Source: an uncultured Bacteroidales bacterium
GTDB lineage: Bacteria > Bacteroidota > Bacteroidia > Bacteroidales > Muribaculaceae
Length of the DNA stretch: 5,825 nucleotides
Assembly (NCBI GenBank): GCA_958418815.1
Contig: CATZGB010000074.1
Coordinates: 1-5,825 of the forward strand
Reading direction: 5' to 3'
The notes under the pieces were generated by a model. That model was given only the letters and a program-made list of their open reading frames with translations. It was not told the origin of the DNA and made no database searches. Shown here piece by piece: positions 1 through 5,825 of this stretch (positions within the stretch are counted from its first letter, which is position 1; each line of letters begins with the position of its first letter). The position numbers were made by a program, and so were the translations under genes.

Positions 1-1497
1 AAAGTTCGCAACCAAAAACGCTTTGATAAAGTCGGCCTATTTCGGACGGATACTTACAAAACGCTTAAGGCTGGCATTTCCTGGAGCGCGTTCGAGCGGT
101 TTGCCGTACAGGGGATGCAATTCGTTGTCTTCGTGTTCATGGCGAGGGTCCTCTCCCCTACCGACTATGGTCTGGTGGGGATGCTTGCCTTTTTCATCGT
201 CATCTCGCAACTGATTGCCGAGGGGGGCCTGTCGCAAGCCATCATACGCAAGCTTGACCGCAACGAGGCCGACCTGTCGACATCATTTTACGTCAACATC
301 GCGGGCGGCGCGATACTTTACCTGCTGCTCTTCGCCATAGCCCCGCTTGTGTCCGGATTCTATGGTGAACCACGGCTCACGGGATTGCTTCGGGTGATGG
401 CCCTTTGCATACCCATACAGTCATCCCTGGTTGTCCACCGGGCGGTGTTGACTTCCCGGCTCGATTTCAAGACCCAGGCTAAATCAACTTTTGTCGGGAC
501 TCTTACATCAGGCTTCGCAGGCATATATATGGCATACAATGGCTATGGCGCGTGGTCAATCGTATGCCTGCAACTCACCAACCAGGTTTTCACAGCCATA
601 ACCCTTTGGTTGGTCACCCAATGGCGCCCAAAGTTGCTTTTTTCGGCATACGCTTTCCGACGACTATATGGATTCGGGAGCAAACTGCTGATGAGCAAAG
701 TTGTCGACTGCCTTTACAACAGTTTTTATGTGCTTGCCATCGGCAAAATATTCTCGGCATATGCCCTGGGATGCTACACCAACGCGCGGCAGCTCGGCAG
801 CATGGCTTCCGAGAATCTGACACGTATCGTCAACCGGGCGGCTTTCCCGATGTTTTGCGGCTATCAGAACGACCCTCGCAAATTATGCGAAATGGTTTCT
901 GAATACATACGGCTGTCGATGTTTTTCATTGCCCCGCTCATGTTGGGAATAGCCGCGTTGGCGGTTCCGCTGACCACCGCGCTCATCGGTCACCAATGGC
1001 TCTATACCGCCAGGCTTTTGAGAATCCTGTGTCTATACTTCCTCTTCTTCCCGTTGAACTCCATCAATTTCATGATTCTTGAGATATATGGCAAAGGCGG
1101 ACTCTACCTCAAGCTCCAGATTGCCAATGTCGCGGTAGGTCTTTCTTTGCTTGCCGTCACAATCCCGTTCGGACTGTCGGCTGTCTGTGTCGGACTTTTG
1201 GGCGGCACAGCATTGAATTTCGCCATAAACGCCCATCTGTCGGGCCGGCATATTGGCCTTGGCCTGTTAAGGCAATGCCGACTGATATTGCCAACATTGA
1301 CAATAGCAGCGTTGATGGCGACAGCCGCCTTTTCAGTCCAGTTAGTGGCAGCAGGAGAATGGATACAGGTCGGGCTGGGAATAGCCATTTGCCTGTTGAC
1401 CTACGGCGGTCTCTCAATGATTTTCCAGACCCGCGTCTGTTCATCTGTATTCAACCTGCTCAAATCACGACACCCTTTGTGCGATGCCCAATCATAA
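1..1497 (+). CDS. Wzx-type oligosaccharide flippase, 5' end outside the window
   Basis: This inner-membrane transporter of the MATE/MVF superfamily (Polysacc_synt type) is expected to flip lipid-linked sugar units to the periplasmic face. The family-typical first helix region begins with KTLKAGISWSAFERFAVQG at codons 20-38, followed by MARVLSPTDYGLVGM and then repeated hydrophobic segments to the C-terminus, about 12-14 helices in all. An ATG at 115 would cut the first helix in half. Codons 1-38 contain no ATG, GTG or TTG and no stop, so the true start must lie upstream of the window. The 498 codons visible fit a nearly full protein. Codons 2-17 come from the inverted repeat and form a basic stretch (VRNQKRFDK...) that is not typical of flippases, so the recombination site seems to add an N-terminal extension. 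The 3' end overlaps the next gene by 14 bases. The sugar unit carried cannot be told from sequence. Confidence 0.9.
   Translation, partial: KVRNQKRFDKVGLFRTDTYKTLKAGISWSAFERFAVQGMQFVVFVFMARVLSPTDYGLVGMLAFFIVISQLIAEGGLSQAIIRKLDRNEADLSTSFYVNIAGGAILYLLLFAIAPLVSGFYGEPRLTGLLRVMALCIPIQSSLVVHRAVLTSRLDFKTQAKSTFVGTLTSGFAGIYMAYNGYGAWSIVCLQLTNQVFTAITLWLVTQWRPKLLFSAYAFRRLYGFGSKLLMSKVVDCLYNSFYVLAIGKIFSAYALGCYTNARQLGSMASENLTRIVNRAAFPMFCGYQNDPRKLCEMVSEYIRLSMFFIAPLMLGIAALAVPLTTALIGHQWLYTARLLRILCLYFLFFPLNSINFMILEIYGKGGLYLKLQIANVAVGLSLLAVTIPFGLSAVCVGLLGGTALNFAINAHLSGRHIGLGLLRQCRLILPTLTIAALMATAAFSVQLVAAGEWIQVGLGIAICLLTYGGLSMIFQTRVCSSVFNLLKSRHPLCDAQS
3..53 (+). repeat. Left copy of the 51-bp perfect inverted repeat, inside the flippase frame
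   Basis: This stretch is the exact reverse complement of 5775-5825. It reads through without a stop in the flippase frame, encoding VRNQKRFDKVGLFRTD plus the first two bases of a Thr codon. The match stops at base 54, which is T here and G on the other side; both give Thr. The outer limit is unknown because the window ends where the right copy does. Inside it are a small palindrome, CTTT-GAT-AAAG at 21-31, and an imperfect GTCnG/CnGAC pair around a 7-base spacer at 31-47. Either might mark a crossover core, but both are short enough to be chance. Confidence 0.93.
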
Positions 1498-2704
1498 CAC
1501 GACATTACACACCGGACATCGCACACGACTGATACTGGTACAGACGCTGTCTGTAATCCTCGCATCTGCCATATGTGTAAGATGCTCAGGCTTGATAGAT
1601 ATACCGCTGCCCGTCATCACAGCTCTGTCTCTGACAGTGTTGGCGGCATGTATTGAAAAACAAATCACGTTATGCCTCCCACTCGCAAGCCTGGTCATAT
1701 ACTACGGACTCACGCTGATTATGCACCCCGAGCCTGAATTGCCGTTGCGCGCGTCACGTTTCGCCGCTTTCACAATCGGTATGCTCACGTTCTCCCCGCT
1801 TCTGACCACTCCCTGGCTACGTCTGGCGAGAGAGCGTATCGGCAAGATGATGTTCTGGATCCTGGCCATAATGGTAGCCGCATCCTTTGCCATCTGGATT
1901 TATTGTATGGCCACAGGCCGCCAGATGTCAGACACAACTTTCTTTTATTACGGATTCAAAGGCATTTTCGACAAAGGGATGACATTGTCTCCGATTGCCG
2001 GATTTATATCTGTCATCACCCTCCAGAAAGCATTGGCAACCAACAAACCGACACACGCTGCTTACTGGACCATATTCACTGTCGTAAGTATTATCACATG
2101 CGTGGCGGCCGGTTCACGTATTGCCACAATAGCGATGATTGCAGCCATAACCATCGAGACCTTATTGATGAGGGACTGCCTCAAAAAACACCTGGCAGGC
2201 ATCCGATCGAGAATCTTGGCAACCGCCGCAATACTGTCGCTCGCCGCGTTGTCGCCGATGGCCCTCCAGGTGATAGTCCACAAAAATTCCATCGGCAACA
2301 GCCATGACTCCATGATATACTCCCGCCAGGAAATCTGGGCAACCCGAATTAAAGAGATATCCTCATCTCCCTTCATCGGAATCGGCTACGCCAACGAATA
2401 TCCCAGGCCATCCTGGAAAAACGAGCCCGGGAAACTCACCTATCTCGAACCCGGCTCTTCCTGGCTGTCGCTGCTAAGCTATGGCGGCATAATCGGAGCC
2501 GCCCTGTTCTGCTGGTTCATGTCTGCCACTGCAAAAAACATATACCGCACACGCCATTCACTACTGACGCCATTGACCATCTCTCTCCTGACATTTTTCC
2601 TGGTCGACGGCATCGCCGAAGGATGGCTTCTGTTTGCCGGGGCACTGATGTTCCCCCTGTTCTGGCTGACATGCTCGATACCGTTCAACAAATATATGCA
2701 ATAA
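1484..2704 (+). CDS. Wzy-like O-antigen/capsule repeat-unit polymerase (O-antigen ligase superfamily)
   Basis: This 406-residue polytopic membrane protein has about 11-12 predicted helices. Its likely role is joining flipped repeat units on their lipid carrier at the periplasmic face. The support is topology plus family-style motifs. There is a GSR at 210-212 starting a helix, then a large probable periplasmic loop at about 267-325 carrying SRQEIW (280-285) and SPFIGIGY (295-302). After that come EPGSSWLSLLSYGGIIG (322-338), which resembles the end-of-loop motif of O-antigen ligase/polymerase proteins, and a last pair of helices. The ATG at 1484 lies inside the end of the flippase gene, a 14-base overlap that suggests translational coupling. 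Polymerases and ligases of this superfamily cannot be separated by sequence alone. Its place next to a flippase and glycosyltransferases favours polymerase. Confidence 0.8.
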   Translation: MPNHNTTLHTGHRTRLILVQTLSVILASAICVRCSGLIDIPLPVITALSLTVLAACIEKQITLCLPLASLVIYYGLTLIMHPEPELPLRASRFAAFTIGMLTFSPLLTTPWLRLARERIGKMMFWILAIMVAASFAIWIYCMATGRQMSDTTFFYYGFKGIFDKGMTLSPIAGFISVITLQKALATNKPTHAAYWTIFTVVSIITCVAAGSRIATIAMIAAITIETLLMRDCLKKHLAGIRSRILATAAILSLAALSPMALQVIVHKNSIGNSHDSMIYSRQEIWATRIKEISSSPFIGIGYANEYPRPSWKNEPGKLTYLEPGSSWLSLLSYGGIIGAALFCWFMSATAKNIYRTRHSLLTPLTISLLTFFLVDGIAEGWLLFAGALMFPLFWLTCSIPFNKYMQ

Positions 2705-2708
2705 ACCA

Positions 2709-3275
2709 ATGGCTGAATCAGAATCCAGACTCCATCCTTATGTCAACCATTTAGGGCTTAAACATCAAATTATCAGACTGGCGTGGAATTTCACCTGGAC
2801 ACTAGGAGCCAGATGGTTACCTCGGTCAATCGGTTCTGGATGGAAACGCTTTTTATTAAGGCTTTTTGGTGCAAAAATTGCCCCGAATGCAGTTATATAC
2901 AGTTCTACTCGAATATACTATCCAGCAAACCTAACAATGCAACCGTACAGTTGCTTGGCATCAAATGTAGAATGTTATAATGTTGACTCGATTATACTTG
3001 GCGAGCATGCTACTGTAAGCCAAGGAGCAATGTTATGTACTGCTTCGCATGATATTTATGATGCTGACAACAGACTGATCACAGCCCCAATAGAGATACA
3101 AAAAGACGCATGGATTGGAGCTCGAGCGTTTGTTGGAATGGGCGTCACCATTGGCGAAGGTGCTGTGCTTGGGGCTTGCTCTGCCACATTCAAAAATATT
3201 GATTCTTGGACTGTTGCTGGGGGCAACCCCGCAAAACCAATCAAAAAACGAGCAATCCGACATAATTGCAATTGA
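2709..3275 (+). CDS. WcaF-like hexapeptide-repeat O-acetyltransferase
   Basis: This 188-residue cytoplasmic enzyme of the left-handed beta-helix (LbH) acyltransferase family probably transfers acetyl from acetyl-CoA to a sugar of the unit. The N-terminal part is helical and aromatic-rich, like WcaF proteins (about 20-52), followed by hexapeptide-type turns from about 55. TASHDIYD at 111-118 holds the likely catalytic His114. The C-terminal signature includes PIEI, AWIGARAFVGMGVTIGEGAVLGA (135-157, key residues Trp135, Gly137, Gly145, Gly149) and GNPAKPIKKR at 172-181. The length is normal for the family. It starts 4 bases after the polymerase stop. GC is about 44% over 2761-3240, falling to 35% in places, clearly below its neighbours, which suggests separate acquisition into the operon. 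The acceptor sugar is unknown; acetyl is the usual donor for the family, but other acyl groups are possible. Confidence 0.88.
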   Translation: MAESESRLHPYVNHLGLKHQIIRLAWNFTWTLGARWLPRSIGSGWKRFLLRLFGAKIAPNAVIYSSTRIYYPANLTMQPYSCLASNVECYNVDSIILGEHATVSQGAMLCTASHDIYDADNRLITAPIEIQKDAWIGARAFVGMGVTIGEGAVLGACSATFKNIDSWTVAGGNPAKPIKKRAIRHNCN

Positions 3276-3312
3276 ATCTTAAACATTTATTGTCAAATTA
3301 TCACAACATATT

Positions 3313-4218
3313 ATGCTTGATTTGACAGTCGTCATATTGACCAAAGACGAGGAAATCCACATCAGACGATGCATCGAGAATGTGTTGCCGATTGCCAAGA
3401 CTATATATTTGGTAGACAGCTACTCGACAGACAAGACTTTGGATATTGCCGCCACATATCCAAAGGTGAGAATCATTCAGCATAAGTGGGCCAATAATCA
3501 CGCGTTACAATTCAACTGGGCGCTTGACCAACTGCCGGCTGATACCGGATGGGTGCTGCGGCTTGATGCCGACGAGTATCTGCTTCCTGAGCTGGTTGAG
3601 GAGATCCGCCAGAAACTGCCGACCCTTGGAGAGGAGACGTCGGGGGTGGTACTCAACCGCCGCCATATATTCCTCGGCAAATGGATGAAGCGCGGCATCT
3701 ATCCGGTCAAGTTGCTGCGAATCTTCAGATACGGCAAGGGCAGGTGTGAGCAACGGCTTATGGATGAGCATATACAGCTCACACAGGGAGGAATCGTGGA
3801 GTTTGACAACGATTTCTGCGACCACAACCTCAACAACCTGTCGTGGTTCTGCCACAAACATGTCAACTATGCTGTCAGGGAAGCCGCCGACCTGCTTGAC
3901 ATTGAATACAATATCACCGGCGCAGCCCAGACTGACGGCAGCAAGGAGATTTCCCGCCAGGCCCTCGCCAAACGAAACAAGAAGCACAAATACGCGCGTC
4001 AACCTCTTTTCTTGCGCTCCGCGGCATATTTCTTTTACCGTTACCTGTTCAAGGGGGCATTCCTCGAAGGTAAAGAGGGCTTCCTGTTTTCATTCATTCA
4101 AGGCTGGTGGTACCGCACACTGGTTGATGCCAAAGTGCTGGAAATAAAACGCAAAAGCGGGGGCGACCCGCTGAAAATCAAACAGATTCTGCGCGAAGAA
4201 TACAACATAGGTTTCTGA
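3313..4218 (+). CDS. WaaE-like family 2 glycosyltransferase
   Basis: This 301-residue GT-A fold glycosyltransferase of family GT2 is expected to act at the cytoplasmic membrane face, moving a sugar from a nucleotide donor to the growing lipid-linked unit. The fold opens with LTVVILTKDEEIHIRRCIENV (key Lys11, Asp12, Glu13), then VDSYSTD at 34-40. The metal-binding motif is RLDADEY at 83-89. The middle, with RRHIFLGKW, KLLRIFRYGKGRCEQR and MDEHIQL (150-156), and the C-terminal FKGAFLEGKEGFLFSFIQGWWYRTLVDAK region match a glycosyltransferase type common in Bacteroides polysaccharide loci. It is related in sequence style to WaaE, a lipopolysaccharide-core glucosyltransferase of enterobacteria. 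Sugar and linkage here are not known. A 37-base AT-rich gap (about 19% GC) separates it from the acetyltransferase, the longest gap between genes in the operon. A stretch of hydrophobic residues near the C-terminus may help membrane contact. Confidence 0.88.
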   Translation: MLDLTVVILTKDEEIHIRRCIENVLPIAKTIYLVDSYSTDKTLDIAATYPKVRIIQHKWANNHALQFNWALDQLPADTGWVLRLDADEYLLPELVEEIRQKLPTLGEETSGVVLNRRHIFLGKWMKRGIYPVKLLRIFRYGKGRCEQRLMDEHIQLTQGGIVEFDNDFCDHNLNNLSWFCHKHVNYAVREAADLLDIEYNITGAAQTDGSKEISRQALAKRNKKHKYARQPLFLRSAAYFFYRYLFKGAFLEGKEGFLFSFIQGWWYRTLVDAKVLEIKRKSGGDPLKIKQILREEYNIGF

Positions 4219-4225
4219 TATTCAC

Positions 4226-5026
4226 ATGACAATGAAGAGCTTCAAAATATCCCTTGTCACAGCGACTTGGAATTCCGCCGCCACCATCGAGGACACACTT
4301 CGCAGTGTGGTCAGGCAGACTTACGGCAATGTCGAGCATATCGTTGTTGACGGCGGAAGTTCTGACGGCACTATGGACATCGTCAGGAAATACGCAGACG
4401 AATACCGGAGCCGCGGACTTGAGTTGAAATGGGTGTCTGAGCGAGACAATGGCATATACGACGCCATGAACAAAGGCATCGCCCTCGCCTCCGGAGAAGT
4501 TGTGGGACTGCTTAATTCCGACGACTTCTTCACCTCACCAACCGTGCTTGAGAGAGTGGCAACCGAGTTCACCGATCCTGAATCCGCCCGCATAGACGCC
4601 GTGTATGGCGACATCCATTATGTCAAACCTGGCCGTCTCGACAAATGCGTGAGATATTACTCCTCCAAAGGATTCTCCCGGGAGAAGATGCGCATGGGAT
4701 TCATGCCCGCTCATCCGTCATTCTATTGCCGCAGGGAGATATACAATCAATACGGTCTCTTTGACATCTCCTTCAAGATAGCCGCCGACTTCGAGCAACT
4801 TCTCCGGCTGATATATCTCCACAAAATCAAGACCCGGTATATCCCGGTTGATTTCGTGACGATGCGCACCGGGGGAGCTTCCTCTTCAGGATTCTCGTCA
4901 CACCGCAGAATATACGCCGAACACCGGCGCGCCTACAAGAAAAACCGTGTAAACTCCAATTTCATGCTTGAGTCGCTACGCTACCTCTACAAAATCGTGG
5001 AGGTTTGCAAAGGCAACTTCTCCTGA
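4226..5026 (+). CDS. WfgS/WcaA-like family 2 glycosyltransferase
   Basis: This second GT2 enzyme has 266 residues and is probably cytoplasmic and membrane-associated. It would add another sugar to the same unit. Visible landmarks are KISLVTATWNSAATIEDTL at 7-25 (donor-binding start of the GT-A fold), VDGGSSDGT at 41-49, SERDNGIYDAMNKGI at 71-85, LNSDD at 96-100 as the DxD-type metal site, and MPAHPSFYCRR at 160-170. AADFEQLLRL at 186-195 holds acidic residues in the place of the usual catalytic base. This order is typical of WfgS-like GT2 enzymes. The ATG at 4226 is 7 bases past the previous stop. A second in-frame ATG at 4232 is equally plausible and would shorten the protein by two residues. 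With the upstream enzyme, it makes only two glycosyltransferases for the module, so the unit it builds may be small, about three sugars if the initiating one is made elsewhere. Confidence 0.88.
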   Translation: MTMKSFKISLVTATWNSAATIEDTLRSVVRQTYGNVEHIVVDGGSSDGTMDIVRKYADEYRSRGLELKWVSERDNGIYDAMNKGIALASGEVVGLLNSDDFFTSPTVLERVATEFTDPESARIDAVYGDIHYVKPGRLDKCVRYYSSKGFSREKMRMGFMPAHPSFYCRREIYNQYGLFDISFKIAADFEQLLRLIYLHKIKTRYIPVDFVTMRTGGASSSGFSSHRRIYAEHRRAYKKNRVNSNFMLESLRYLYKIVEVCKGNFS

Positions 5027-5040
5027 CCACGCTTTGACGT

Positions 5041-5679
5041 ATGGCGACCGAAATAACACTCAGTGAAAACCCTCGACGGCAGGCAAGAATCACAGTCGGC
5101 GACGGTGACAACTCCCTGACTTGGACATTCGACGCTCCCGGAATGAGCGACAGAGCATGGCGCCAGCTTATTGCCAATGGTTTCGGCCCAGACCTGCAAG
5201 CCGACAGGCTACGGGATGAGGATCGTGAAGCCCACGATTTCCGCGACCGCGTCGCTGCTGTGGTTGCCACCCTCAACGGAGCAGTCGAGACCCTTGAGCG
5301 CAACCGAGCTTTCGACAACAGGGAAGAGTCGTTTCTCGACTTCTTCCGGAATCTTGTGACGGAAGATAAGAAAGCCGGCATACCCCCATCACGAATCAAC
5401 AAATATCTCGCCACCCTCTCCCGTTTCAAAAAATATCTCCAGACTGTCGCGAAAGAGGGGCTACGGCCATCAAACATCTCATCCGACATAATGGCTGATT
5501 TCAACGACACTATGGCTGATGAAGGTCTGAAGCCCTCGACCCGCGCTTTCTACAACCGCACTCTGCTGGCTATCTACCAGCGGGCCGTGGCGGCCGGACT
5601 GACACCCGACAATGTACCATTCGCGAAAGTCGCGACCCAGTACCGTGTACCTGCCGCCGGCAAACTTCCCCCGAAATAA
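5041..5679 (+). CDS. Recombinase-like protein with SAM-like core-binding domain but no catalytic domain
   Basis: This protein has 212 residues. Residues about 97-197 resemble the SAM-like core-binding domain of Bacteroidetes tyrosine recombinases: SFLDFFRNLV, then a helix with RINKYLATLSRFKKYL (118-133), ISSDIMADFNDTMADEGLKPSTRAFYNRTLLAIYQRAVAAGL and DNVPFAKV (190-197). In full recombinases the catalytic domain with its Arg-His-Arg-Tyr residues follows at this point. Here the protein ends after YRVPAAGKLPPK, and the 146 bases left have no room for it in any frame. Residues 1-95 look like an arm-type or unknown domain that I do not recognise, with a probable helix at 55-90. It starts 14 bases after the glycosyltransferase stop, so it is probably the last gene of the operon. 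It could be a truncated integrase relic, or a catalysis-free DNA-binding partner that acts on the flanking repeats. The neat end at a domain boundary and the intact frame favour a functional protein, but this is inference. It could not invert DNA alone. Confidence 0.75.
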   Translation: MATEITLSENPRRQARITVGDGDNSLTWTFDAPGMSDRAWRQLIANGFGPDLQADRLRDEDREAHDFRDRVAAVVATLNGAVETLERNRAFDNREESFLDFFRNLVTEDKKAGIPPSRINKYLATLSRFKKYLQTVAKEGLRPSNISSDIMADFNDTMADEGLKPSTRAFYNRTLLAIYQRAVAAGLTPDNVPFAKVATQYRVPAAGKLPPK

Positions 5680-5721
5680 TCACTGACCGACTTCGCTCAG
5701 CAAAACCTTATCATAACAGAA

Positions 5722-5762
5722 GCTCCGCCCCGTTTGCCTGAATCCGGCAAACGGGGCGGAGC
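5722..5762. terminator. Strong GC-rich hairpin, probable terminator between the last gene and the right repeat
   Basis: Arms 5722-5738 and 5746-5762 pair perfectly over 17 bp around a 7-base loop, with the GC-rich core GCTCCGCCCCG and its complement. After one mismatch, three more pairs are possible. On the + strand it lies 42 bases past the last stop codon and is followed by CTCTTGTA, not a true U-tract. On the minus strand the following bases, TTCTGTT, are somewhat better. It should end the operon in this orientation and would face incoming transcription if the segment were inverted. Confidence 0.75.
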
Positions 5763-5774
5763 CTCTTGTAATGC

Positions 5775-5825
5775 GTATCCGTCCGAAATAGGCCGACTTT
5801 ATCAAAGCGTTTTTGGTTGCGAACT
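5775..5825 (-). repeat. Right copy of the 51-bp perfect inverted repeat, noncoding in this orientation
   Basis: This is the exact reverse complement of 3-53, ending at the last base of the window. It follows the hairpin by 12 bases and overlaps no gene on the + strand. Read inward on the minus strand in the frame used by the flippase, it continues into a short open stretch that stops at 5713-5711. An outside start joined here would make only a short peptide. Confidence 0.93.

Larger units (their letters stand above)
3..5825. other. Predicted invertible polysaccharide module (ON orientation)
   Basis: The whole operon is enclosed by two identical 51-bp repeats in opposite orientation, the geometry a site-specific recombinase needs to invert the DNA between them. 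The left repeat sits in the 5' coding part of the flippase, and the right one lies just past the last gene and a hairpin. In the orientation seen, the flippase frame runs unbroken from the left repeat into the gene body, so I call it ON. Phase-variable surface polysaccharides controlled by DNA inversion are well known in Bacteroidales, although the classic Mpi switches in Bacteroides fragilis flip only short promoters. Here the genes themselves would flip. No complete recombinase lies in the window, so it would have to act from elsewhere. Inversion is inferred and not observed. Confidence 0.65.

Noticed and set aside
22..46. Bacteroidetes-type promoter inside the repeat (TTTG at 22-25 and TATTTCGG at 39-46)
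   Set aside because: The spacing of 13 bases is too short for the usual -33/-7 arrangement, and the second box differs from TAnnTTTG at two of its fixed positions. The same bases are coding.
115..1497. Flippase starting at the ATG at 115
   Set aside because: This start would remove the conserved segment at codons 20-38, including half of the first membrane helix, although that segment is intact and in frame upstream.
3276..3312. Internal promoter in the AT-rich gap before the WaaE-like gene
   Set aside because: The gap is strikingly AT-rich, but I see no TAnnTTTG box or matching upstream element, so low GC alone is the only signal.
3505..4002. 165-residue open frame on the minus strand
   Set aside because: It lies wholly inside the WaaE-like glycosyltransferase, whose motifs are unmistakable, and has no family features of its own.
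4962..5510. 182-residue open frame on the minus strand
   Set aside because: It overlaps the end of a clear glycosyltransferase and most of the recombinase-like gene, has low-complexity Ser/Arg-rich sequence and shows no recognisable domain. It is a shadow of GC-rich coding on the other strand.
3..5825. Terminal inverted repeats of a transposon
   Set aside because: No transposase is present, the left repeat is an open part of the flippase reading frame, and the start of that gene must lie outside the element. This fits an inversion site better than a transposon end. Target duplications cannot be judged because the flanks are missing.
5679..5825. Catalytic half of the recombinase hidden by a frameshift after the stop
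   Set aside because: Only 146 bases remain, taken up by the hairpin and the repeat, which is too short for the catalytic domain of about 180 residues, and none of its motifs are seen.

Overview
The window looks like a surface-polysaccharide cassette from a Bacteroidales gut bacterium. The GC content, roughly 50-56% in most genes, would suit Muribaculaceae or a relative, but the family is an inference. Protein styles point the same way: a Bacteroides-type Wzx flippase, a WaaE-like family 2 glycosyltransferase of the kind common in Bacteroides capsule loci, and a phage-integrase SAM-like domain typical of Bacteroidetes tyrosine recombinases. Start sites also lack clear Shine-Dalgarno sequences.

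All genes lie on the + strand in one tight row. They are a 5'-open Wzx flippase (1-1497), a Wzy/O-antigen polymerase-like membrane protein (1484-2704), a WcaF-like hexapeptide O-acetyltransferase (2709-3275), two family 2 glycosyltransferases (3313-4218 and 4226-5026), and a 212-residue protein that looks like the DNA-binding half of a tyrosine recombinase with no catalytic domain (5041-5679). A strong GC-rich hairpin (5722-5762) closes the row. Together the first five genes could add sugars to a lipid-linked unit, acetylate it, flip it across the inner membrane and polymerise it. No initiating phosphoglycosyltransferase and no nucleotide-sugar synthesis genes are present, so these must be supplied from elsewhere.

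The main result is that the cassette is bracketed by a perfect 51-bp inverted repeat, 3-53 and 5775-5825. The left copy lies inside the flippase reading frame, which is open back to base 1 and has no ATG, GTG or TTG before position 115, although conserved flippase sequence begins near base 60. The start codon, and probably the promoter, must therefore lie outside the repeat on the fixed side. Inversion at the repeats would disconnect the module from its start. It would place the right-end sequence behind the same start, giving a short tail that ends at a stop on the minus strand (5713-5711), with the hairpin as a transcription block. I read the window as a candidate ON/OFF invertible module, or one module of a larger shufflon, captured in the ON orientation. 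The inversion itself is inferred; only the sequence arrangement is seen.
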